DNA from: Kuschelorhynchus macadamiae
Taxonomy: Eukaryota > Arthropoda > Insecta > Coleoptera > Curculionidae
Length of the DNA: 64,000 bases
Assembly (NCBI GenBank): GCA_030620095.1
Contig: JAUTXW010000873.1
Coordinates: 179,501-243,500 of the forward strand
Direction of reading: 5' to 3'
Under the pieces are notes generated by a model. It was not told where the DNA came from, did not search any database, and worked only from the letters and a program-made list of their open reading frames with translations. Of the stretch, positions 23,455 through 34,407 are shown in pieces; position 1 is the stretch's first letter, and each line of letters starts with the position of its first letter. The translations under genes were made by a program, and so were the position numbers.

Positions 23455-25655
23455 TCACCCTTGGTTGCACCCGACTGCACCGTTGCCAAGTAAACAATAG
23501 AGGGGACTATAGGGAATAGGCCCTCTGTCTTTATTTAGTGCTTTCTTACCACATTTAACTATTTCTATACTCTCAAATGCATCCAATAATCTATTATTAG
23601 ATACATTTTTAATCAACTTAAGATTATTTATTCCTATTCGGTGATTGTTTTCCAAAGCATGTTGGGCAACGCTTGACTTTTCTGTTCTTCCGTATCTTAA
23701 ATGTGCCATGTGTTCTTTAAAACGAATGTTTATGGAGCGTTTAGTTTGCCCAACATATTTTAAATCGCAGTCATTACAGCTAATTTCATAGATGCCACTC
23801 CTCTCCCTCAAGTCGACTTTGTCTTTGGGGTTTCCAAGGAGATTTTTCAAACTATTCTCCGTTTTGTAGGCTACTCTAAAACCTACGTTTTTAAATACTT
23901 TTTCTAGACCTCTCGTATATCTGGGATCATATGGGATTACTATGAATTTATTGGAAGCCTCAGGTATTTGAAGAGTAGTGGCATCTTTTAACATTTTCTT
24001 ATGCTTATGTCTATTTACTAGTTTATGTACAAAATTATCATTATATCCATTACTTTTAGCTATATTTTTAATCCGATTCATTTCATTGTTAAAACGTTCT
24101 TTACTTAGTAGAAAATTGACTAACCTGTGAGTTAAGAAATGGAATGCTGCCATTTTGTGTTGACGGCAATGAAATGAGTCGGATGTTATATATCTATCAG
24201 TATTAGTAAATTTCCTATAAATATCAAATTCTAATTTATCGTTATTTCTAATAACTAACGTGTCGAGAAAAGGTAATTGCCCATTGTTCTTCTTTTCGTA
24301 CGTAAAATTAATGGAAGGATATTTATTGTTTAATGTTTCTAAGAAAGTGTCCAAATTTTAGTTTAGTATCAAAAATAGCAAAAATCATCTACGTATCTAT
24401 ACCACACCCTTGGAAAATACTTGAGTTCTTTTTTGAATTGGGTTTCTAACCTGCCCATAAACAAATTTGCAAGGAACGGAGATAAGCAATTGCCCATCGC
24501 AGTTCCCTCTAGTTGTTTATAATATTTATTGTTGTACTGAAAGAAATTTTGATTCATACATAATTTTGTGAGAAGTAAATACTCATCAATAATTTCTTTC
24601 TTCAAATTATTGATTTCAAGTAGTTCCTTTAGGTCTCTAAAGCTAGTGGTATGGGTACACTAGGAAACAATGAGCTTACATCAAAAGATATTAAAATTTC
24701 ACCTTCTTTTAAGTGAACATTCTTAATTTTATCTAAGAATTCTAACGAGTTAGTAACCTCAAAGTTATCATACGAGATATTTAATTTGCCGAATTCTTCT
24801 AATAACCATTTTGAAATATTGTACGTTGGTGATCAAACAGCTGAAACAATAGGTCTCATGGACTTCCCAGGTTTATGAATTTTGGGAAGGCAATACAGTT
24901 TAGATAACTGTGGGTTACTATGTGTTAGTTTGAATTTTAGTTTATCGGACACAAGGTTTTTACACTGTTTTAAAGTACTTTTTACTTGTGTTATCATTTT
25001 TGATAACGGGTTTTTCTCAATTAAATCGTAAGGACCAGTTTGAATCAAATTGTCTACTCTTTCAAAATAATCTGTTTTGTCTAGTATAACAACCTTATTT
25101 CCTTTGTCAGCTTTTAAATAAAAACATTCCTTTTTCTTCAGTCCCTGGATAACTTCAGTGTTTTTACGAGAAACATATTTTGACTTGTTGTTAACAACGT
25201 TTTTTGAGATTTGATTTCTGCAAGCCTCTCTAATGAATCCCTTAGTTGACTCTGGCACGTATTGAATGGAACTTTCGATATTCCCTATAATAGTTGGTAA
25301 ACTATTTTTTACTGGAGGCTCTGCAAAATTCAAACCTTTATTCAAAAGGGCTATTTCTCTATTTTCAAAAGACTGAGAAGAAAGATTTTCTACAATGTTC
25401 TCGACTTCCGAAGAAATTTGTTTTTGTGGTTTCAACTTTCTCAGTTTGTTTTTAAGTGAACACATTTTCTTCAAAAATTTGACATCGATAACTACGAACA
25501 TTTTTCTTTGGAAATTTAACCACTGTTCAAATTCTAAATTACTAAGCTTATAAGTGAGTTTTTTAAATAATCCGTATGCTTCAATTTCAAGCATACTTCG
25601 TTTGCTATACAGATTTTTAATTTCTAAATCTAGCCACTTTTGTTTGGCAAAAGAT
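23455..25655 (-). pseudogene. Penelope-like reverse transcriptase/GIY-YIG protein, left copy, broken
   Basis: Minus-strand copy of the Penelope protein (reverse transcriptase fused to a GIY-YIG endonuclease). Blocks: 24833-25594 N-terminal and RT fingers, ending in a stop where the right copy has Gly (S-A-V-stop); about 24606-24832 the palm region, frameshifted near 24640; 24369-24605 with GTAMGNCLSPFLANLFMG and VWYRYVDD, then a 2-bp deletion; 23455-24354 the connector and intact GIY-YIG domain. Unlike the right copy it keeps the Arg codon before YVDD. Upstream of the first Met the frame stays open to the dimer junction (PVTGKVESFAKQKW). Confidence 0.9.
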
Positions 25656-25689
25656 TCAACCTTCCCAGTAACGGGCTTTTGCCAAACAA

Positions 25690-27879
25690 AAGTGGCTAGA
25701 TTTAGAAATTAAAAATCTGTATAGCAAACGAAGTATGCTTGAAATTGAAGCATACGGATTATTTAAAAAACTCACTTATAAGCTTAGTAATTTAGAATTT
25801 GAACAGTGGTTAGATTTCCAAAGAAAAATGTTCGTAGTTATCGATGCCAAATTTTTGAAGAAAATGTGTTCACTTAAAAACAAACTGAGAAAGTTGAAAC
25901 CACAAAAACAAATTTCTTCGGAAGTCGAGAACATTGTAGAAAATCTTTCTTCTCAGTCTTTTGAAAATAGAGAAATCGCCCTTTTGAATAAAGGTTTGAA
26001 TTTTGCAGAGCCTCCAGTAAAAAATAGTTTACCAACTATTATAGGGAATATCGAAAGTTCCATTCAATACGTGCCAGAGTCAACTAAGGGATTCATTAGA
26101 GAGGCTTGCAGAAATCAAATCTCAAAAAACGTTGTTAACAACAAGTCAAAATATGTTTCTCGTAAAAACACTGAAGTTATCCAGGGACTGAAGAAAAAGG
26201 AATGTTTTTATTTAAAAGCTAACAAAGGAAATAAGGTTGTTATACTAGACAAAACAGATTATTTTGAAAGAGTAGACAATTTGATTCAAACTGGTCCTTA
26301 CGATTTAATTGAGAAAAACCCGTTATCAAAAATGATAACAGAAGTAAAAAGTACTTTAAAACAGTGTAAAAACCTTGTGTCCGATAAACTAAAATTCAAA
26401 CTAACACATAGTAACCCACAGTTATCTAAACTGTATTGCCTTCCCAAAATTCATAAACCTGGGAAGTCCATGAGACCTATTGTTTCAGCTGTTGGATCAC
26501 CAACGTACAATATTTCAAAATGGTTAGTAGAAGAATTCGGCAAATTAAATATCTCGTATGATAACTTTGAGGTTACTAACTCGTTAGAATTCTTAGATAA
26601 AATTAAGAATGTTCACTTAAAAGAAGGTGAAATTTTAATATCTTTTGATGTAAGCTCATTGTTTCCTAGTGTACCCATACCACTAGCTTTAGAGTACCTA
26701 AAGGAACTACTTGAAATCAATAATTTGAAGAAAGAAATTATTGATGAGTATTTACTTCTCACAAAATTATGTATGAATCAAAATTTCTTTCTGTACAACA
26801 ATAAATATTATAAACAACAAGAGGGAACTGCGATGGGCAATTGCTTATCTCCGTTCCTTGCAAATTTGTTTATGGGCAGATTAGAAACCCAATTCAAAAA
26901 AGAACTCAAGTATTTTCCAAGGGTGTGGTATTGATACGTAGATGATATATTTGCTATTTTTGATACTAAAACAGAAAATTTGGACACTTTCTTAGAAACA
27001 TTAAACAATAAATATCCTTCCATTAATTTTACGTACGAAAAGGAGAACAATGGGCAATTACCTTTTCTCGACACGTTAGTTATTAGAAATAACGATAAAT
27101 TAGAATTTGATATTTATAGGAAATTTACTAATACTGATAGATATATAACATCCGACTCATTTCATTGCCGTCAACACAAAATGGCAGCATTCCATTTCTT
27201 AACTCACAGGTTAGTCAATTTTCTACTAAGTAAAGAACGTTTTAACAATGAAATGAATCGGATTAAAAATATAGCTAAAAGTAATGGATATAATGATAAT
27301 TTTGTACATAAACTAGTAAATAGACATAAGCATAAGAAAATGTTAAAAGATGCCACTACTCTTCAAATACCTGAGGCTTCCAATAAATTCATAGTAATCC
27401 CATATGATCCCAGATATACGAGAGGTCTAGAAAAAGTATTTAAAAACGTAGGTTTTAGAGTAGCCTACAAAACGGAGAATAGTTTGAAAAATCTCCTTGG
27501 AAACCCCAAAGACAAAGTCGACTTGAGGGAGAGGAGTGGCATCTATGAAATTAGCTGTAATGACTGCGATCTAAAATATGTTGGGCAAACTAAACGCTCC
27601 ATAAACATTCGTTTTAAAGAACACATGGCACATTTAAGATACGGAAGAACAGAAAAGTCAAGCGTTGCCCAACATGCTTCGGAAAACAATCACCGAATAG
27701 GAATAAATAATCTTAAGTTGATTAAAAATGTATCTAATAATAGATTATTGGATGCATTTGAGAGTATAGAAATAGTTAAATGTGGTAAGAAAGCACTAAA
27801 TAAAGACAGAGGGCCTATTCCCTATAGTCCCCTCTATTGTTTACTTGGCAACGGTGCAGTCGGGTGCAACCAAGGGTGA
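25690..27879 (+). pseudogene. Penelope-like reverse transcriptase/GIY-YIG protein, right copy, one in-frame stop
   Basis: Nearly complete Penelope-type polyprotein of about 730 aa: N-terminal region; RT with SMRPIVSAVGSPTYNISKWL, ILISFDVSSLFPSVP (motif A Asp), GTAMGNCLSPFLANLFMG (motif B) and YVDDIFAIF (catalytic D-D); then a basic connector and a C-terminal GIY-YIG endonuclease (GIYEISCNDC, KYVGQTKRS, RFKEHMAHLR). The two Cys of CNDC fit the CxxC seen in many Penelope GIY-YIG domains. The only break is TGA at 26932-26934, exactly where the left copy has the Arg of WYRYVDD; reading resumes in the same frame to the stop at 27877. Frame is open upstream of Met 25735, so the 5' end is truncated. 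Confidence 0.9.
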
Positions 27880-27914
27880 CCACATTTACCTATAAATAGT
27901 CTCGGTTAGGATAA

Positions 27915-27983
27915 GTTACTTTAGTTTATATCATCTGCTGATGATGCTAACTTGGTTAGCGAAACGCGCGTCCAGAACGTAAC
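27915..27983 (+). ncRNA. Hammerhead-ribozyme-like motif at Penelope 3' end (right copy)
   Basis: Core CTGATGA (27938-27944), stem II GCTAAC-TTG-GTTAGC (27946-27960), GAAA (27961-27964), a minimal stem III C-GCGC-G (27965-27970), then TC with predicted cleavage after 27972. Stem I closes by TCTG/CAGA next to the core and GTTAC/GTAAC further out. This matches the minimal type I hammerheads known from Penelope-like elements. One unpaired T (27945) between CTGATGA and stem II is unusual, so activity is uncertain. Confidence 0.75.
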
Positions 27984-28022
27984 AAGTTGTGGTGTAGTGT
28001 GGTTAGAACTCTTGTATTTTGA

Positions 28023-28722
28023 ATTATCACATTCATTGGCTGTTAATGCTGCTGCCCTATCCATTTCAAAAACATTTGATTTTAATTTAAAAAAGTCATT
28101 GATGCGTTTGGTGCTCATTTTAAGTGTTATTTTGAAATATAAACTTTATTAAGAATTCCACGAGGTGGGGAGAACGGAGAATATTGCCAAAGATGGAGGA
28201 AGTTGTCAAGTCACAACTCATCAACTGACAAACGTTATACAACAAACATATTTATTAGTAATCTGATTCGTTGGTTAGCGTGACAGCATCTTTATTCTGC
28301 GGCCCGCGAAAATAAAGATTACAAAGAAGTGCACATTGCACTGATATTTTATCCTGGGTTGTTATTCTACGGTAGTACTTCGATTCGTTCTTCCTTATGA
28401 GGGAAGTTTAAATAAATTTCTTATCGATGTAGCCGTTACTTGATGGAAATTCATTATACACTAGTATACAAAATAGACACGTTTAGTTTATTAATTTCCA
28501 CTTATTTATTTCTGCTTGACAGCTGTTTCGACACACTGTGTCTTTGTCAAAAGCTAACTTAAAACTGACTTAACTTAAAACAGTTTTAATTAGATTATAT
28601 TAATTAATAGGATTAGTATCTACACTGTTCAAATATTATTATAATATCATGATATGATTTAAATAATTTGGTTCTTAATTATGCAGGTTGGGCGAGAACA
28701 ATTTAGGTTGGGCGCTGTTTAT
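28023..28722 (-). mobile_element. hAT copy 3-like 5' half, right arm, TIR lost
   Basis: Reads on the minus strand from 28722 (flanked outside by ACTATAAA) through the 5' region and exon 1 start (MSTKRINDFFKLKSNVFEMD, ALTANECDN, better kept than in the left arm) to the Penelope insertion. Only CAG remains of the terminal inverted repeat. An insertion at 28356-28610 carries a degenerate second hammerhead-like motif. Confidence 0.75.
28511..28556 (-). ncRNA. Degenerate hammerhead-like motif
   Basis: On the minus strand: stem I GCTT/AAGC, core TTGACAA in place of CTGATGA (three differences), stem II GACAC-AGT-GTGTC, GAAA, minimal stem III C-AGCT-G, then TC. The layout, including one extra base before stem II, parallels the Penelope motifs nearby. 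Probably the 3' piece of a second, older Penelope-like family; the core changes should abolish cleavage. Confidence 0.45.
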
Positions 28723-28869
28723 AGTTAATTTAACAAACGACAAAAATATTTAATTCACAAATATAGTGAATCACAATTTTATGCTATTTTGGCCACGCCA
28801 AGAATCGTTCGCCTTTGTGCACGCACAATGTATACTCACATAAGAACGGCCCTTATTAGTGATGAGGAA

Positions 28870-30400
28870 ATAAATACATAGGGAGATTTCAAGTTTGTGT
28901 ACGATATATTTGAATATAAACAAGAACAAAATTTACCATGAATAAGAAAAATAGTAAAATAAGCAAGAAGAATCAACAAGACATACAAAATTAATATTTT
29001 ATCATAGAACCTTCTTTAATTATATTTACCACAATATTGGGATCAAGTTCTTCCCAGCACTGATGGATTATTTCCTACAGTTCATCAGAATTTTGAGACT
29101 GAAATTACGTCTATATATTTTTTTCACTATCAATCCCCAAATGTTCTCTATCGGATTCATATCCGGACTGTAAGAAGGCCAAGGCAATACTTCCACCTTA
29201 TACACAAAAAATTATTTGTAACCGCACTTATTCAGAGCTGGTTGAAATATTGTCAGGCGTACCGCAGGGTTCAAGTCTTGGCCCTCTTTTATTTATCATT
29301 TATATTTCGGACATATTAAACTCTTTAAAATATTGTAAAGTTTAGGCCTACGCAAACGATACCCAAATTTACTACCATTTTAATCATCGGGACTTTCTAA
29401 ACGCATCAAATTTAATAAACGAAGATTTAAATATATTGAGAGAATTATCTTTAGATCACAATCTAAAACTTAATCTTTAGAATCATTTTTGATGATATTT
29501 GGCTCCAAAAACAGAAGAGACTTTTTAGAACAAAGCGTGAATGTTAATATTAATGATGTTAGGCTTCCTGTGGTCACCTCTGCACTTAATTTGGGCATTG
29601 TATTGGATACGGAATTACGATTTAGAGAATATATTAAAATATTAATTAAAAATCATATTTATATTTGAAAATACTATATAATAGCTGCCATATTCTGAGC
29701 TTATTTTTAGGCAAGATACTTTTTGATTCACTAATTTTGCCAAACTTAAATTATTGTGATTTTGTGTACGGCCCTTGTCTAGACGCGGCAGATAAAAATC
29801 GGATTCAGATAGTACAAAACACATGTTCAAGGCTTATATTCGGTCTTAGAAAATTCGATCATATTTCTCATACTTTTAACTAACTGGTTAAAATGGATAA
29901 CCGTAGATCCCTACATTTAGGTAGTTTTTTAATGGAAATTCTTAATAATAAATTTCTACCATCATCTTTAAGAAATAAGTTTTTGTTAGATTTCGAAATA
30001 AAATTACACTACCTCATCATCAGAGTGCCGTGTTTTAAAGATCGTTTACTTATAACGGTATAAAATTATACAACTCATTGCCAGACGATCTAATAGACTT
30101 GTTAACGCTCAAGTATAAGTTTCTCAACTGTTCATAATTTTTTTGGATTTGGTGTTTTCCTGGTCGGCAGGTACAGCAGAGGCTCCCAACTTTATTTACT
30201 ACCACTTTTTTCTAAATTAGTTTTTCCATTTACTACAATTGCCTTTCCCTAGTATAAAGAATTTTTTTCATTTAATCAGCGAGCCAGGTTCAGTGAAGTA
30301 GCCTTCTCGGCTAGACTGCGCCTCGCTTTCTGGTATTTTTCTTCTTTTAGTTTAAGAGTATACATTTGTATAATGTTTTGTGAAAAAAACATTAAAAGAC

Positions 30401-30431
<31 letters not shown>

Positions 30432-31075
30432 CTGAAACCACTGTCTTATATTATTGGCAGCATGGACAGGATAATTATCATCATTAAATAAATGAGTTTT
30501 TTGGACATAATTGGGCGACTGATGGAAACATTATGTGTTCCAAAATATGTTCATAATATTCTGCATTAAAGGCCTTCTATGCTATAACATACGCCTAATC
30601 CATGGACACTCATCCAACCCCATACATTAACGGAAAATCGTCGAGTCTTGAAAGCTAAGCTGCTCGTACATTTTTCTTCAAATCTGCTGTTTCCTGGCCG
30701 GTATACACGAATTTGGTCATTATAGGTGGATTGAAAAGTCTTTTTATCGGTGAAAACGATACTGTTCCAAAATTGTGGCTGTGAGCTTTTCGCTCTTCCG
30801 TCAGCAACCTTTTTTTTGCAGCCATTCGGTTTTTTAATTCTGAATTGGTATTCCTCCTACTGGCCTTGAGAGTGCAGAAAATCCCTAGAGACTGGACAAA
30901 AGGGATTTTGTGTCAGGTGACCTATGAGAGCCGCATCCTATTCTACGTTGGAAACACTGTTATATCCTGAACCTGCTTTCCTTTCTAATGTTCCCTCCAA
31001 CTCCCTTTTTGATTTTTAAAATAGTCCATTGGCTCGTGTAAAGAATTTCATTCATGGAATTTAACAAATTTAAAA
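28870..31075 (-). mobile_element. Tc1-like transposon remnant (right arm) carrying a LINE
   Basis: Minus-strand counterpart of 18700-20290, extending further 5': the region near 30900-31075 holds the N-terminal part also found at 4376-4620. The third catalytic motif is readable near 29125-29185 (SPDMNPIENIWG). A LINE is inserted at about 29185-30425 at the same point as in the left arm. Multiple frameshifts; inactive. Confidence 0.75.
29185..30425 (+). pseudogene. 5'-truncated LINE inserted in the Tc1-like element (right copy)
   Basis: Plus-strand RT remnant: ILSGVPQGSSLGPLLFIIYIS (motif B) near 29250, AYANDTQIYY near 29350 (catalytic YADD changed to YAND), then after breaks FDSLILPNLNYCDFVYGP and CSRLIFGLRKFDHIS (29720-29880), a typical Jockey/CR1 C-terminal region. 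Ends in (TTA)n at about 30407-30433. Stops and frameshifts throughout. Confidence 0.8.
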
Positions 31076-32094
31076 CATACATTTGAAAGCTTACAAAAGC
31101 TAAGGTTTCGGAAGGTTGCACTGAACTTGTTTTTGGCGTATCGCTAAAAACATATTTTTCACAAATTTAATTTATGAACTACGTAAAAGATTGATTATAT
31201 TGTAATGCTCTATAACACAGAAAATTGTTATTTCTAACTAAAAGTTAGAAGTAATTAATATATTAAACATTATTAAAGGTTTGCCATATTTCATAGTTGC
31301 ATGAGACATAATTACTGCTGCTAAATAAATAGAGAGCGATAGTGTCGCACATTGGAGGGAAATATAAATTAAAGATTTAATGGAGGCGTCCGTTACTTTG
31401 TGACAGTACATTTTTACAAATAAATGAAAACAAACGTTTTAATTTGTTAACTGTCGCTTATTGTATTTTTGCACTAGGCGTGACTCCAGTTTCGTACTAC
31501 TAGTACATTTTCAAACGCAATGAAAATATTTACAATCAAGTTAGGAATATATCTAGACAAAAAATTCTGATGATTATGATTAGGTAAAAAACAACATTTT
31601 CTATGATCAAAAAAAGTTTTAATAGGATGGTATTTCCTACATCTAGTGCAAAAATGAAATAAGCGACAGTTAACAGAGTAAAACGTGTGTTTTCATTTAT
31701 TTATTATATAAATTATATGAGAAAAACGGAATACAATTTTTCTATTGTTTTGAGTTTTTTTTATTAATATGTCATTAAATTTATTTGTCATACCAGTTGC
31801 TATTACCATGGAGGTAACCACTGTTTTTGATTTAATGGGAATACTCTCATTAATTGTTGAACGATTTTTGAGAGTACTAAATAATTGGCCGCTAGTATGG
31901 AAAATTTACGGTGTCCTGTAGTGTGGTGCAGGTAAAATTGCACCTTGCAGCATAGAGGTTACTTTAGGATTTATTTTTTATTGTGGAACGTGTCGAGTCC
32001 GATACCCAATTTTTCGAAATTCATTTTTTGAAAATAGTAATGTGCCGCCCCGAATAATTATTTTTTTGTTATAGTGGGCGTGCGAAATTCGTGC
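31076..32094. other. Non-coding stretch with a small inverted-repeat element
   Basis: Within it, 31416-31706 is bounded by imperfect inverted repeats of about 55 bp (the left includes GTTAACTGTCGCTTATT and GTATTTTTGCACTAG), about 290 bp in all, a MITE-like element of unknown family. No coding frame is seen. Confidence 0.6.
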
Positions 32095-33005
32095 CAGCTG
32101 GGCGCAAATTAATTATGGACACTTTTATTACATACATAGGTGAATCGGTACCAGCAGGAGCGCGAAGACACTAGGTGGATTGGTACCGGGTTAGTACCAG
32201 GTTAGGCGCCGTAGAACGTATCAACTCAATTAAACATTTTTTTATACGAAGCCAAAATATCTCACATTCTTAATTTTTAAGGTATTATGTAAGTAACTAT
32301 ACTTACTTCGTTAAGATAGAGTCTGCATTGGTTGCAGCCCCCGCACCAGATCAATTAAATTGTTTTGGAACTGTGGGAATGAAAAATTTATATTTTCTTT
32401 TGACGATTGTACCAAAGCAATTATATAATTTTATATAAAGTGACAACAGGCATTTATTAAAGATATTTTAAACGAAAATATTATTTATTTTAAAGCGGTT
32501 ACTTAAAAAAAAAGAAACGGTGAAACATTTCGTGAAAATTTTCTTTTTATCTCTTGGTATATAAAATGTTTTTCCTCTATACAGAGTAATCCTGCCGGGC
32601 ATTATGTGAATATTTTTTATTTCCATAATGCTTACTTACTTTACAACAGGGTACATTTATTTACTTCTTCTGCATACATAACCAATTTTCCCTTTATATA
32701 CGGTTAATCTAAGAGGGTGAAACAATTCTCTAAAGACAATTATAATTTTAAGTCTTTTTTGAAGTGTGTAAAACGCTTAATTTTAATAAACTATCAATAT
32801 ATTTAAAAAACTTGAGAAAACCATTGACGTACATACATACAGGGTGTTACAAATTAACATTGGTATCTCTAAAAACCGTAAGAGAGTCGAAGTTGGTTAA
32901 ATTAGGGTAAAGTTGCACAATTTTATGTTGAATAATAAGCTGTTGACAAAGTTTGAAAATTCAGACTACTTCCGAAAATATCCGTAAAAAAACCAAAATT
33001 TTCCT

Positions 33006-34329
33006 CCTCTACAAGATGGTGCACTCAGATTTAAAATACGACCTTTCGTCTTCGAGATACCATCAACTTTATTTTTTTAAATATTTGGTTTATTGATTAA
33101 GATCAAATTTTCCCATAAGGAGAATTCTAAATACTATATGTATAAGTACATTACATCATTGGTTTTGAGAGGTTAAAAGCTTGTAAAAAGCAAAATAAAA
33201 AATGCAGATTTGTTTTAAAAAAATTAAGTTGATGAGACTGAGACCTCGAAAATGAAACAAAGAATTTTAAATCCTTATAGAGAAGGAAGTGGCCATAAAG
33301 ATGTGAAATATATTTTGTAATCACTTCAAATAGTCTGGAAAGTGTAAAAAAGGAATGCCCTAATTTAAACAAATTTATTTCTTACGGTTTTTGATATGCT
33401 AATGCTATGCTATCAAATCGAAAAATATTTAGGTCGTCCCTTCAATAAGCCACAATAGCAATTGATCCGTCGGTATTTTTTCTTAGTTATTTAAAGAGTT
33501 ACGGCAAAAACTGTAAATTCTATTCTTCCAAAACTATGAAAAATAAATCGTGCGAGCGAAAAAAAAGTTCGACAGGAAAAAATCTTTTTTGACGTGTATC
33601 TGTCTCCCTATTGGTTTCAAAAAAAAAACTTTATAAAACATTTTTAAAAGCTCCGCGTACCGTTTTCCGAGAAAAAATTCCATCCGACTCTTTTCGTTTG
33701 GCAGATATAGGACGAAAATTGAAAATAGGATTTTGACCTATAACTGCCGAACGGACTACTGAATTCCCAATCTGTAAGTCCATCTATGTACCATGTCCCT
33801 CATTTTTAGCGGTATGGCATTTCCCGTAACTCGCAAGGTTTTCCAATTATTGACTTGTTGGGTATCTTTTTTTACGAGAAGAATTCAAAGACAAGTTGAG
33901 ATTTTTGTCGTAAATTGTGGGCTATACGACCCTTTTAAAAAAAACTTTAGAACGAGCATATAGCTCATTTAATTCGCTTCGACTCCAGAAATTCAACTTT
34001 TTTTCAAACTTTTAGCATTATCGTGCGCACTCACAGGAATCCCTAAAAATACCGTAAGCTCATTTAACTGCCTCTCTACTATACATTCTTAGGTGAAAAT
34101 TGCCTGATAATCAGTATCTCGAAAATTTTAACTTATTCGCTTCTGAAATTATGAAAAATGAATCGGGCGTGTCTTAGGTACATCAGGGGACATCTAAAGA
34201 TTAGGTATATGAATGTATTTAAAAAGGCAAATTATTAATATCTAGTAAACATTTTTTTTATACATTTGATGTCTCTGGTCTCTTTTAATTAGAGCACAGC
34301 CGTTAAGGTTGTGCTATAAAAAAAATAAG

Positions 34330-34330
<1 letters not shown>
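33006..34330. other. Non-coding interior of the mariner-like element
   Basis: No coding signal in either strand. 34266-34320 is a copy of the short repeat found at 2266 and 49437, containing a hairpin GCACAGCC-GTTAA-GGTTGTGC. Confidence 0.5.

Positions 34331-34407
<77 letters not shown>
34331..34407. repeat. (AT)n microsatellite at mariner left end
   Basis: About 75 bp of AT repeat with two ATGT interruptions, directly adjoining the TIR that starts at 34408. Confidence 0.9.

Larger units (their letters stand above)
23276..28022. mobile_element. Penelope-like element, head-to-head inverted dimer with 12-bp TSD
   Basis: Two 5'-truncated copies meet at about 25647-25675 with a spacer of about 22 bp; each runs outward to a 3' end containing a hammerhead-like motif. 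The whole unit interrupts exon 1 of a minus-strand hAT copy and is bounded by ATTTTCACATTC (23264-23275) and ATTATCACATTC (28023-28034), a 12-bp TSD with one mismatch. So the dimer went in as one event or a coupled pair of events. The copies are nearly identical over more than 2 kb. Confidence 0.85.
18700..30912. repeat. Large inverted duplication (arms about 18700-21450 and 23060-30912)
   Basis: Order on the left arm, plus orientation: Tc1-like element with LINE insertion, the octamer ACTATAAA, then the 5' part of a hAT element. The right arm shows the same order on the minus strand, interrupted by a Penelope-like dimer (23276-28022) and a 250-bp insertion (28356-28610). Arms are clearly alignable but differ by many substitutions and by indels, so the duplication is old and unlikely to be a simple assembly duplication. 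The outermost shared base is near the phrase CAGTCTCTAGGGAT. Confidence 0.85.

Noticed and set aside
23276..28022. A single giant palindrome centred at 25.66 kb explaining everything from 18.7 to 30.9 kb
   Set aside because: The Penelope dimer has its own TSD and lies inside the right arm only; the outer inverted repeat is a separate, older duplication with its centre near 23 kb.
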